Assembly (NCBI GenBank): GCA_031272745.1
Contig: JAISTF010000072.1
Location: 1 to 12,914 of the forward strand
Length of the DNA: 12,914 nucleotides
Direction of reading: 5' to 3'
Source: Eubacteriales Family XIII. Incertae Sedis bacterium
GTDB lineage: Bacteria > Bacillota > Clostridia > Peptostreptococcales > Anaerovoracaceae
Numbering within the stretch: position 1 is the first letter of the stretch; the number at the start of each line of letters is the position of its first letter. Under the pieces are notes generated by a model. That model was not told where the DNA came from, made no database searches, and saw only the letters and a list, made by a program, of their open reading frames with translations. Both the position numbers and the translations under genes were made by a program. Shown one piece after another: positions 6,848-12,914 of the stretch.

Positions 6848-7921
6848 TTATTCCGCATATTCGATTTCCAGTTCCATCTGCGCGGGCTCCGCCGATTGCG
6901 CCGGGTCTTCCGCGGGCGGCTCCAACCCGAGCCAGACCCACGCGTCGCGCGAGGCCACGCGGCCCTGCTTCGTGCGGTGCAGGAAGCCGGCCTGGATGAG
7001 GTACGGCTCGTAGACGTCCTCGATGGTCACGCGTTCCTCGCCGATCGACGCCGCGATCGTGTCGATGCCGACCGGCCCGCCGCCGAATTTTTCGATCACC
7101 AAGCGCAGAATGTCGCGATCCAGCCCCTCGAGGCCCATCTTGTCGATGCCGAGCGAGGCGAGCGCCGTGTCCGTGATGGCGCGGTCGATCACGCCCGAGC
7201 CCTGCACCTGCGAGAAGTCGCGCACGCGCTTCAGCAGCCGGTTTGCCACGCGCGGCGTCCCGCGCGAACGCGCCGAGAGTTCCGCGAGCGACGCCTCGTC
7301 GACGGCGATTTCGAGCAATCCCGCCGAGCGGCGGATGATCTGCGCCAGTTCCTCGTGCGTGTACAAATCGAATTTGCTGATGACGCCGAAGCGGTCGCGC
7401 AGCGGCGCCGAAAGGCTCCCCGCGCGCGTCGTCGCGCCGATGAGCGTGAAGCCCGCGAGCGGGATGCGGTACGACTTCGCCGACGGCCCCTTGCCGACGA
7501 TCATGTCGATCTCGTAATCCTCCATCGCCGAGTACAGGATCTCCTCCGCCGCGCGGTGCAGCCGGTGGATTTCGTCGATGAAGAGCACGTCGCCCTGGTT
7601 GAGGTTTGTGAGCAGCGCCGCGAGGTCCCCCGCGCGCTCGATCGCGGGCCCGCTCGTGATGCGGATGTCCACGCCCATCTCCGCCGCGATGATGCCCGCG
7701 AGCGTCGTCTTGCCGAGCCCCGGCGGCCCGTAGAACAGCACATGGTCGAGCGGTTCCCCGCGCAGCTTCGCGGCCTCGATGAAGACCTTGAGATTTTCCG
7801 TCACGCCCTTCTGCCCGATGTACTCGGTCAGCTTGCGCGGCCGCAGCGAAAAATCCTGCCGCTCCTCTTCGAAGCCCGCCGCCTGCGGTGCCACCACCCT
7901 GTTTTCGCCTTCGTCCATCAT
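6848..7921 (-). CDS. ruvB: Holliday junction branch migration ATPase RuvB
   Basis: Hexameric AAA+ motor that drives branch migration of Holliday junctions together with RuvA. Counting from the ATG at 7921 it has 357 residues. Motifs: IGQKGVTENLKVFIEAAK near the N-terminus, Walker A GPPGLGKT (65-72), Walker B LFIDEIH (113-119), the RuvB-specific GATTRAGSLSAPLRDRFG (162-179), sensor region RSRGTPRVANRLL, and the C-terminal winged-helix part with QAGFLHRTKQGR. A tail of about 25 residues rich in Glu, Pro and Ala follows the last family motif. In-frame alternatives are a TTG at 7927 and a second ATG at 7918; none has a strong ribosome binding site, so the exact start is uncertain by one or two codons. 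It lies 40 bases after ruvA. Confidence 0.96.
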   Translation of the reverse strand: MMDEGENRVVAPQAAGFEEERQDFSLRPRKLTEYIGQKGVTENLKVFIEAAKLRGEPLDHVLFYGPPGLGKTTLAGIIAAEMGVDIRITSGPAIERAGDLAALLTNLNQGDVLFIDEIHRLHRAAEEILYSAMEDYEIDMIVGKGPSAKSYRIPLAGFTLIGATTRAGSLSAPLRDRFGVISKFDLYTHEELAQIIRRSAGLLEIAVDEASLAELSARSRGTPRVANRLLKRVRDFSQVQGSGVIDRAITDTALASLGIDKMGLEGLDRDILRLVIEKFGGGPVGIDTIAASIGEERVTIEDVYEPYLIQAGFLHRTKQGRVASRDAWVWLGLEPPAEDPAQSAEPAQMELEIEYAE

Positions 7922-7961
7922 CCGCAATCACCACGCATTCGCTTCATCCGCCGCGTACCCT

Positions 7962-8618
7962 TCACATCTGCTTCAGCGCCAGCTTCACGCAGTCTTCGAC
8001 GCCCACAGCCTCGCCGCAGACGCGCAGCACGGCCGGCCCCGCCTCGCTCCTCGAATAACCCAGCTCCAGCAGCACCTCTATCGCCTCGCCGGCAATGTCG
8101 ACGTCCGCCGCAACGCCGTCGCCACCGTTTTCGCCCGATGCACTCCCCGCGCCCGTAGGGGTGCCATCCTGCCGCCCGCCGCTTCCGGCGACACCTGCGC
8201 CGCCCCCCGCAAACGCCTCCGTCACCTTGTCCTTCAGCTCCAGCACGATCCGCTCCGCCGACTTTTTCCCCACGCCGTTCGCGCGCGTCAGCATCGCCGC
8301 GTCGGAAAACGCGATGGCCCGCACCGCCTCGTCCGTCGATAGCGCCGACAGGATCGCGATGGCCGCCTTCGCGCCCACGCCGCTCACCGTGATGAGCATC
8401 TTGAACAGCTTGAGCGAAGCGCGGTCCTCAAACCCGTACAGCGACACGTCGTCCTCTTTGAAGATCTGCGTCGTCTGCAGCACGACCTCGTCCCCCTTCG
8501 CGCGCAGAAACACCCGCGAGCTCGAAGGCAAAAACACCTCGTACCCGACCCCGCCCGTGTCCACGACGACGGACGCCTCAAACTTCTCCAGCAATGTCCC
8601 CGCGATGTATGCGATCAT
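7962..8618 (-). CDS. ruvA: Holliday junction DNA helicase subunit RuvA with repeat-expanded linker
   Basis: Tetrameric Holliday junction-binding protein that loads RuvB. It has 218 residues against about 200 in most homologues. The OB-fold domain I covers roughly residues 1-64 (MIAYIAGTLLEK... DDVSLYGFED). Two helix-hairpin-helix motifs follow: ITVSGVGAKAAIAIL (76-90) and RANGVGKKSAERIVLELKDK (112-131). Domain III, which contacts RuvB, begins near residue 174 (IAGEAIEVLLELGYSRSEA). The linker between domains II and III (about 137-173) is rich in Gly and Ala, and residues 147-155 are encoded by a single copy of the palindromic repeat also found in tgt. This tolerated site explains part of the extra length. 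Its start lies 49 bases after the endonuclease gene, without a clear ribosome binding site (GTGAGCC only), as expected if an insertion separated it from ruvC. Confidence 0.95.
   Translation of the reverse strand: MIAYIAGTLLEKFEASVVVDTGGVGYEVFLPSSSRVFLRAKGDEVVLQTTQIFKEDDVSLYGFEDRASLKLFKMLITVSGVGAKAAIAILSALSTDEAVRAIAFSDAAMLTRANGVGKKSAERIVLELKDKVTEAFAGGGAGVAGSGGRQDGTPTGAGSASGENGGDGVAADVDIAGEAIEVLLELGYSRSEAGPAVLRVCGEAVGVEDCVKLALKQM
8155..8178. repeat. Single palindromic repeat copy in the ruvA linker
   Basis: This 24-base stretch matches the right arm of the tgt element (5187-5210) at 22 of 24 positions, including GTAGGGG and CATCCTGCCGCCCG. The two changes fall in the left half of the hairpin and weaken it, so the copy looks older or decayed. 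It encodes GGRQDGTPT in the linker of RuvA. Confidence 0.75.
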
Positions 8619-8667
8619 GGCTCACAACCGATATCCTGCATTTTCGTTTACCTTTTCCATATCACAA

Positions 8668-9477
8668 TCACATCCCTTTCATTTCATCCGCAAATCGCTC
8701 AAACCCAATATAAGAATGAAAACCCAGTAAAAACAGCGCCATCTCAATTGAGATATTCTTTGATTCAGCAATCTCTCTCAATTCGAGTATGGCGGTGTCA
8801 TCCGGGGTTTCGGGTGCGCTCCCTTCCGCAACAAGATCATGAATGGCATCCGGCAGTACGGTGCACAGCTTGAAGAACGCCTCGGGATCGCCCGTCACCA
8901 TTTCATAGAAGCAGTCCAAACTGACACGCCGAATTCGTTTGTGAGATGCCTTTTTCCCATCACGCGTCTTCTTTTCCCACTTGATGTTTTGGGACTTTTT
9001 TGCTATCGCTTCAACAAGGAAACACGCACAATCGTCATCATCCAGCAATTGTTGTTTCATTTTGTCATACGTCTCGCTACTTGCTGCGGAATTCATCGTG
9101 TTGTGCTTGTTCTTCATCTCCACATAAATGGTGTGAACCGTATCCCCGTCCGGCAAGGCAACCCCTTCTTTGCTCCGAAAGATCACATCCCAGCCCTCGT
9201 TCGGCACCTCGCAGTTTTTCATGTAGGCGAATATCCGCTGATGAAAATAACCGATGTCGTTGTTCGTCGCCTTGTCACGCTGGCGAAAGATTTCATTGTT
9301 GATTGTGTCGATCCAAGACAGACGATACACCGACTTATCAAATAACAATTTGATCGGATCGACAATGTTCTCGTTGAATTTCTTCAGCGAATAGGCTTCG
9401 AGCTTTTTGTCATACTGCTTGATGGTCTCGGCAATATGCTTTTTTAGATTTTCGTCCGTGATGTAATCCAGGTACAT
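8668..9477 (-). CDS. Type II restriction endonuclease, Eco47II/Sau96I-like (predicted GGNCC)
   Basis: Predicted to cut unmethylated DNA; 269 residues. I recognise the Eco47II endonuclease family from the N-terminus (YLDYITDENL), KFNENIVDPIKLLFDK (33-48), EIFRQRDKATNNDIGYFHQ (62-80), YMKNCEVPNEGWDV (85-98), IYVEMKNKHNTMNS (117-130) and DDCACFLVEAIAKKSQ (148-163). Asp97 with Glu120-x-Lys122 fits a PD-(D/E)xK nuclease core. Recognition of GGNCC is inferred from the family, which I recall from memory. The start is the ATG at 9475-9477, preceded by GGAGGG; an open frame upstream to 9618 lies inside the methyltransferase gene and is rejected. The gene overlaps the methyltransferase end by 68 bases. 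Its base composition is well below that of the surrounding genes, which suggests transfer. No truncation is evident, so the enzyme may be active. Confidence 0.87.
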   Translation of the reverse strand: MYLDYITDENLKKHIAETIKQYDKKLEAYSLKKFNENIVDPIKLLFDKSVYRLSWIDTINNEIFRQRDKATNNDIGYFHQRIFAYMKNCEVPNEGWDVIFRSKEGVALPDGDTVHTIYVEMKNKHNTMNSAASSETYDKMKQQLLDDDDCACFLVEAIAKKSQNIKWEKKTRDGKKASHKRIRRVSLDCFYEMVTGDPEAFFKLCTVLPDAIHDLVAEGSAPETPDDTAILELREIAESKNISIEMALFLLGFHSYIGFERFADEMKGM

Positions 9478-10480
9478 GATCGCCCTCCAATGCTCTTTTG
9501 ATTTCCATGGCAACATCGTATGCCAGCTGTACAGGCACGGCGTTCCCGACTTGTTTGTACTGCTGCCCGACCGACCCGCAAAACTCCCAGTCGTCGGGGA
9601 AACTCTGGCACCGCGCATTCTCCCTGACGGTGAACGGCCTCGGCTCCAGTGGATGGCATCGATCCGTTTGCTTCTGGCTCGGGGATGTCAACACCGCGAG
9701 CGACGGCTCGTCCAAGCTCAGCCTGCGCAGTATCCCGGTGCGCCCGCCGCCCATTTCCCAGCAGCTTTTCATATACTCTTTCGCGATGTCCGCAGGGATG
9801 TCGCGCCAGTAGCCGCCCGGCGGGACGAGCGAGAATATCTCGCGTTTTCGTTTGCTGTATTCCACGCCGTCGCTTGCGGGCACATCGGAAAGTACATCGC
9901 GCAAGACCGGCTTGTACGTATGCGGCGCAGGGAACTCGAAATAAATGTCTTCGGAGCAATCATGGCGAATGCCTACGGTGATGAGCCGTTCCCTTTTTTG
10001 CGCGACGCCGAAATCCCAAGCGTTGAGTATTTGGTATTGCACCAGATACCCTTTTTGCTCAAAAATTGTGCGGATTGTCTCAAACGTGCGCCCGCGGTCG
10101 TGCGTCAGCAATCCCCTCACGTTCTCAAACAAAAACATTTTCGGCTGGAGTTTCTCCAAGAAAATCGCAAAATGGTAAAACAGCGTGCCTCGCGTGTCTT
10201 CAAGGCCGAGCTTTTTTCCCGCATAGCTGAACGCCTGGCAAGGCGCACCGCCAGACAACAGATCCAACTCCCCCTTAGTTATTGAAAAAAACTCCTCCAA
10301 ATCAAGGCATGAGATATTCGCGATGTCGTCGTGAATCACATTCCAGTCCGGACGGTTTCGCCGTAAGGTGGCAACGGCGTCCTTATCGAACTCGATCAAC
10401 CCAATGGTCTCGAAGCCCGCCTTTTCCAACCCGAGCGCCAATCCTCCGCCGCCCGCAAACAATTCCAGAACCTTTTTCAT
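9410..10480 (-). CDS. DNA (cytosine-5-)-methyltransferase, partner of the Eco47II-like endonuclease
   Basis: Predicted to methylate cytosine in the recognition site of the adjacent endonuclease and so protect host DNA. It has 356 residues with all main C5-methyltransferase motifs in order: motif I LFAGGGG (7-13) for S-adenosylmethionine, motif IV GGAPCQAFS with catalytic Cys81, motif VI ENVRG (119-123), motif VIII QKRER (161-165), target recognition region roughly 180-285 ending in SPSQKQTDRCHP, motif IX RPFTVRENARCQSFPDDW (281-298) and motif X GNAVP (312-316). The start is the ATG at 10478-10480, only 9 bases after the ruvC stop, with GAGGT spanning the end of ruvC as likely ribosome binding site. 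The last 22 codons overlap the endonuclease gene. No controller gene accompanies the pair. Confidence 0.95.
   Translation of the reverse strand: MKKVLELFAGGGGLALGLEKAGFETIGLIEFDKDAVATLRRNRPDWNVIHDDIANISCLDLEEFFSITKGELDLLSGGAPCQAFSYAGKKLGLEDTRGTLFYHFAIFLEKLQPKMFLFENVRGLLTHDRGRTFETIRTIFEQKGYLVQYQILNAWDFGVAQKRERLITVGIRHDCSEDIYFEFPAPHTYKPVLRDVLSDVPASDGVEYSKRKREIFSLVPPGGYWRDIPADIAKEYMKSCWEMGGGRTGILRRLSLDEPSLAVLTSPSQKQTDRCHPLEPRPFTVRENARCQSFPDDWEFCGSVGQQYKQVGNAVPVQLAYDVAMEIKRALEGDHVPGLHHGRKSKKAYCRDHQAV
9483..9488 (-). promoter_or_regulatory. Ribosome binding site of the endonuclease gene
   Basis: GGAGGG on the minus strand lies five bases before the ATG at 9477, inside the methyltransferase coding sequence. 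It fixes the endonuclease start and makes the long upstream extension unnecessary. Confidence 0.75.
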
Positions 10481-10489
10481 CCTACCATT

Positions 10490-11014
10490 CTACCTCATCC
10501 GCACGCCCGTCGCGCGCTCGATCCGGTTCAGCGCGCCCGACGAGTTCGCGTGGCAGATCGCGGCTGCCACCGCGTCCGCTACGTCATCCGGTCGCGGAGC
10601 CTTCTCCAGGCCCAGCACCGACCGCACGAGCTCCTGCATCTGCTCCTTCGTCGCGCGCCCGTACCCGGACAGCGCCTGCTTGATCTGCAGCGGCGTGTAC
10701 TCGTACACCTCGACGCCGAGGTTTGCGCACGCGAGGATCGCCGCCCCGCGCGCCTCGCCGACATGGATCGCCGTCTTCGCGTTGGAGTTGAAAAACAGCT
10801 CCTCGACCGCCGCCGCCTCGGGCAGAAACATCCCGATCACGTCCGCAAGCCCCGCGTACAGCGCCTTCAGCCGCGCCGGCATCGGCATCTCCTTGCCCGT
10901 CGTCAGCGCCCCGCAGTCCACAAGCCGGTATCGCCCCGCGCGGTAGTCCACGACCCCCCAACCGAGGATCGCGTAGCCGGGGTCTATGCCGAGTATCCGC
11001 AGCGCGCCTTCCAT
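10490..11014 (-). CDS. ruvC: Crossover junction endodeoxyribonuclease RuvC
   Basis: Dimeric nuclease that cuts Holliday junctions after RuvAB branch migration. It has 174 residues, the usual length. The four acidic catalytic residues can be placed: Asp11 in LGIDPGYAILGWGVV, Glu71 in AAVEELFFNSN, and Asp144 and Asp147 in PDDVADAVAAAICHAN. The stretch TPLQIKQALSGYGRATKEQMQ (107-127) is also typical. The start used is the ATG at 11012-11014, 31 bases after recN; the sequence before it is a poor ribosome binding site. In most genomes with this cluster ruvA follows directly, but here a restriction-modification pair of about 1.8 kb begins 9 bases after the ruvC stop. Confidence 0.96.
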   Translation of the reverse strand: MEGALRILGIDPGYAILGWGVVDYRAGRYRLVDCGALTTGKEMPMPARLKALYAGLADVIGMFLPEAAAVEELFFNSNAKTAIHVGEARGAAILACANLGVEVYEYTPLQIKQALSGYGRATKEQMQELVRSVLGLEKAPRPDDVADAVAAAICHANSSGALNRIERATGVRMR

Positions 11015-11045
11015 ACGATTATTCTACAACAACCCCCGCGCCGTG

Positions 11046-12692
11046 TCAAACATTTGTTCCCGCCATCTCGATCAGCTCCCGTGCGCTTGCGAGCGTCGTC
11101 TCCGTCACGCTCTTGCCGCCGAGCAACCGCGCCACCTCGCGCACGCGCTCCTCGCCGGCCACCTCGCGCATCGTCGCGCGCGTGCCGTCCCCGTCCGCCG
11201 TTTTCTCCAGCACGAAATGGTGCGCCGCGCACGCCGCGATCTGCGGCAGATGCGTGATGCAGACAACCTGGTGCGACGCCGCCATGCGCCGCAGCTTCTC
11301 GCCGACGATCGACGCCGTCACCCCGCTGATGCCGCTGTCGATCTCGTCGAAAATCATCGTCTCGATGCCGTCGAAATCCCCCGTCACGGACTTGAACGCG
11401 AGCATGATGCGCGACAGCTCGCCGCCCGAAGCGACTTTCGCGAGCGGCAGCAGCGGCTGCCCCTTGTTTGCGGAAAGCAGAAATTCGACGCGATCCATGC
11501 CGTTTTCCGAATAACCGTTTTCGCCCGTTTCGATGGTCGCAGAAAAGCGCGCGTTTTTGAAATTGAGCTCCTCGAGCTGTTCCGTGATGGCTTTTTCGAG
11601 CTTTGCGGACACGGCCCTGCGCAGTTCGGACAGCGTCTGCGACTCCGTTTTCAAGACCGCTTCCGCCGCGGAGAGCTCCTTCGCGAGCGCCGCCTTTTTC
11701 GCGTCCGCGTTCTCCACGCCGTCGATCCGCACCTGCGCCGCATCCGCGTGCGCGAGCACCGCGTCCAACGTGCCGCCGTATTTCTTCTTTAGGCGTTCGA
11801 GCTGGTCAAGCCGCGCGAGCGCGTCGTCGAGCTCCTTCTGCGAAAACGCCGTGCGCTCCCGCTGCGCCCGTATCTGCGGCTCGATCTCTTCCAATAGATA
11901 GTACGCGTCCGCCGCCGCCTTCGCCGTCTCCTCGAATTCCGCGCCGAAGCCGGCCAGCCCCGCGAGCGCGTCCTTCGCGACGCCCGCGACCGCGATGGCA
12001 CCCTGCCCGCCTTCGCCTTCGCCGCCGGCGCCATCCCCCGACAACGCCGCTTCCGCCCGCGCGAGCGCCTCGTAGATCTTCTCCGCGCTCTGCATCACGC
12101 GCACGCGCGTCTCGAGCTCCTCGTCCTCACCGGGCGCGATGCGCGCGCCCGCGATCTCCTTCACCTCGAACCGCAGGAAATCCATCTCGCGCTCGCTCGC
12201 CGCCGCCGCGCGCGTCACGTCGTCGAGCCGCTGCTTCACCGCGCGGTACGCCTCGTACGCATCCGCCACGCGCGCCCGCGCCGCTGCCACGCGTTCGCCG
12301 CCGTACGCGTCCAGGAGCCCGATGTGCCGCTCGGGCACGAGCAGCGACTGGTGGTCGTACTGCCCATGCACGTCGACGAGCCCCGCCGACCGCTCCGCGA
12401 GCGTCGCCAGCGTCACGATCTCCCCGTCGACCTTGCACAGGGACTTCCCCTGCGCCGACACCTCGCGCGTCAAAACCGCCTCCGGCTCCAGCACGAGCGT
12501 GACGACCGACCGGTCCGTCCCCGTGCGCACCATCGACTTGTCCGCGCGCGCGCCGAGCGCGAGCGACAACGCCTCGATGACCACCGACTTCCCCGCGCCC
12601 GTCTCGCCCGTCACGACGCAGAGCCCCGGAAAGAGCTCCACTTCGAGTGCTTCAATGATGGCAAAATTCCGGATCGAAACCCGCTCGATCAT
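11046..12692 (-). CDS. recN: DNA repair ATPase RecN
   Basis: SMC-like ATPase that acts early at double-strand breaks. It has 548 residues, normal for the family. The N-terminal head begins MIERVSIRNFAIIEALEVEL and has Walker A GETGAGKS (29-36). A long central coiled-coil region spans roughly 150-370. The C-terminal head has the signature SGGELSR (422-428) and Walker B MIFDEIDSGISG (446-457, with Asp449 and Glu450), followed by CITHLPQIAA. Residues 219-232 form a Gly/Glu-rich patch inside the coil region, encoded by an imperfect inverted repeat. The ATG overlaps the argR stop as ATGA, which fits the argR-recN pairing common in Bacillota and implies coupled translation. Confidence 0.96.
   Translation of the reverse strand: MIERVSIRNFAIIEALEVELFPGLCVVTGETGAGKSVVIEALSLALGARADKSMVRTGTDRSVVTLVLEPEAVLTREVSAQGKSLCKVDGEIVTLATLAERSAGLVDVHGQYDHQSLLVPERHIGLLDAYGGERVAAARARVADAYEAYRAVKQRLDDVTRAAAASEREMDFLRFEVKEIAGARIAPGEDEELETRVRVMQSAEKIYEALARAEAALSGDGAGGEGEGGQGAIAVAGVAKDALAGLAGFGAEFEETAKAAADAYYLLEEIEPQIRAQRERTAFSQKELDDALARLDQLERLKKKYGGTLDAVLAHADAAQVRIDGVENADAKKAALAKELSAAEAVLKTESQTLSELRRAVSAKLEKAITEQLEELNFKNARFSATIETGENGYSENGMDRVEFLLSANKGQPLLPLAKVASGGELSRIMLAFKSVTGDFDGIETMIFDEIDSGISGVTASIVGEKLRRMAASHQVVCITHLPQIAACAAHHFVLEKTADGDGTRATMREVAGEERVREVARLLGGKSVTETTLASARELIEMAGTNV
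11994..12035. repeat. Short imperfect inverted repeat in recN
   Basis: GATGGCACC (11994-12002) and GGCGCCATC (12027-12035) are inverted copies with one mismatch. The segment encodes a low-complexity Gly/Glu-rich run, RecN residues 220-233. It may be an eroded palindromic insertion, but the similarity to the tgt and ruvA repeats is too short to claim kinship. Confidence 0.25.
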
Positions 12693-12914
12693 GACTTCAG
12701 CAAATCCTCAAACCGCGCCACCGCCGCCGGCACATACTTCGCGTCGTCCGCGACGAGAAACACCGTATTGTCCCCCGCGATCGAGCCGAGGATGTGCGGG
12801 AAGTCGAGCGAGTCGATCGCCTCGCAGGCCGCGTTCGCGCAGCCTCCCAGCGTCTTCACGACGATCATGTTTCCCGAGGCCGCCACGGACTGCACTGTAT
12901 CGCGGAAGATTTTC
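12689..12914 (-). CDS. argR: Arginine repressor ArgR, C-terminal part (N-terminus beyond window)
   Basis: Arginine-responsive DNA-binding regulator of arginine synthesis and breakdown. Only the last 74 residues are present; the frame is open to the right end of the window and continues upstream. The visible part is the C-terminal hexamerisation and arginine-binding domain: KIFRDTVQSV, then GNMIVVKTLGGCANA, AIDSLDFPHILGSIAGDNTVF with the arginine-contacting region around AGDNT, and the final FEDLLKS. The first in-frame alternative start codon in the window (GTG at 12895) is simply a valine within the conserved QSV region. The DNA-binding winged-helix domain is off the window. The stop overlaps the recN start by four bases. 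Confidence 0.93.
   Translation of the reverse strand, partial: KIFRDTVQSVAASGNMIVVKTLGGCANAACEAIDSLDFPHILGSIAGDNTVFLVADDAKYVPAAVARFEDLLKS

Noticed and set aside
5876..8158. 760-codon open frame on the plus strand opposite queA, ruvB and ruvA
   Set aside because: Arg/His/Pro-rich antisense shadow spanning three unrelated conserved genes and their gaps; no motif, no ribosome binding site worth noting.
8622..8660. Twelve-codon open frame (MEKVNENAGYRL) between the endonuclease gene and ruvA, ending 3 bases before the ruvA start
   Set aside because: Its placement would suit translational coupling to ruvA, but it has only a weak ribosome binding site and such short frames are common by chance.
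8839..9345. 168-codon plus-strand frame opposite the endonuclease gene, with hydrophobic stretches
   Set aside because: It is fully antisense to a recognised endonuclease; the hydrophobic look follows from reading Lys/Asn/Glu-rich codons in reverse.
9478..9618. Upstream extension of the endonuclease reading frame
   Set aside because: It lies wholly inside the methyltransferase C-terminal motifs, while ATG 9477 has a good ribosome binding site and begins at the family's normal N-terminus.

Overview
The window looks like chromosomal DNA of a GC-rich member of the Bacillota, probably a clostridial or negativicute lineage. Three things suggest this: argR is joined to recN, a RuvC-type resolvase is present (Bacilli usually carry RecU instead), and there is a ruvCAB-queA-tgt cluster. 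I cannot name a genus. Every supported gene lies on the minus strand, so the window reads biologically from right to left.

Right half, 4560-12914: a long run of closely packed genes that may be one transcription unit. It begins with the C-terminal end of ArgR and continues with recN, ruvC, a two-gene type II restriction-modification (R-M) module, ruvA, ruvB, queA and tgt. RecN, RuvA, RuvB and RuvC handle double-strand break repair and Holliday junctions; QueA and Tgt make queuosine in tRNA. The R-M module (a C5-cytosine methyltransferase and an Eco47II-like endonuclease, predicted GGNCC specificity) splits ruvC from ruvA. Its base composition is visibly lower in GC than its neighbours, so it looks like an acquired cassette.

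Repeats: a 72-bp palindromic repeat pair sits inside tgt, exactly in frame, and adds 24 codons. A related single copy lies in the flexible linker of ruvA. A weaker inverted repeat encodes a glycine-rich patch in recN.

Intergenic region, 4365-4559 (counted up to the promoter and leader of the next operon): the only sizeable non-coding stretch, AT-rich. It carries a near-consensus vegetative promoter facing left, a perfect palindrome over its -10 box, and further inverted and direct repeats upstream.

Left half, 1-4331: a complete-looking ABC importer operon of the branched-chain (hydrophobic) amino acid type, in the order substrate-binding lipoprotein, two ATPases, two permeases. The last permease runs off the left end. 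The substrate cannot be read from the sequence.

No stretch longer than about 200 bases lacks a gene, and I saw no rRNA, tRNA, CRISPR array or transposase gene. The novelty lies in the in-frame palindromic insertions and in the placement of the R-M module; I see no wholly new gene system.
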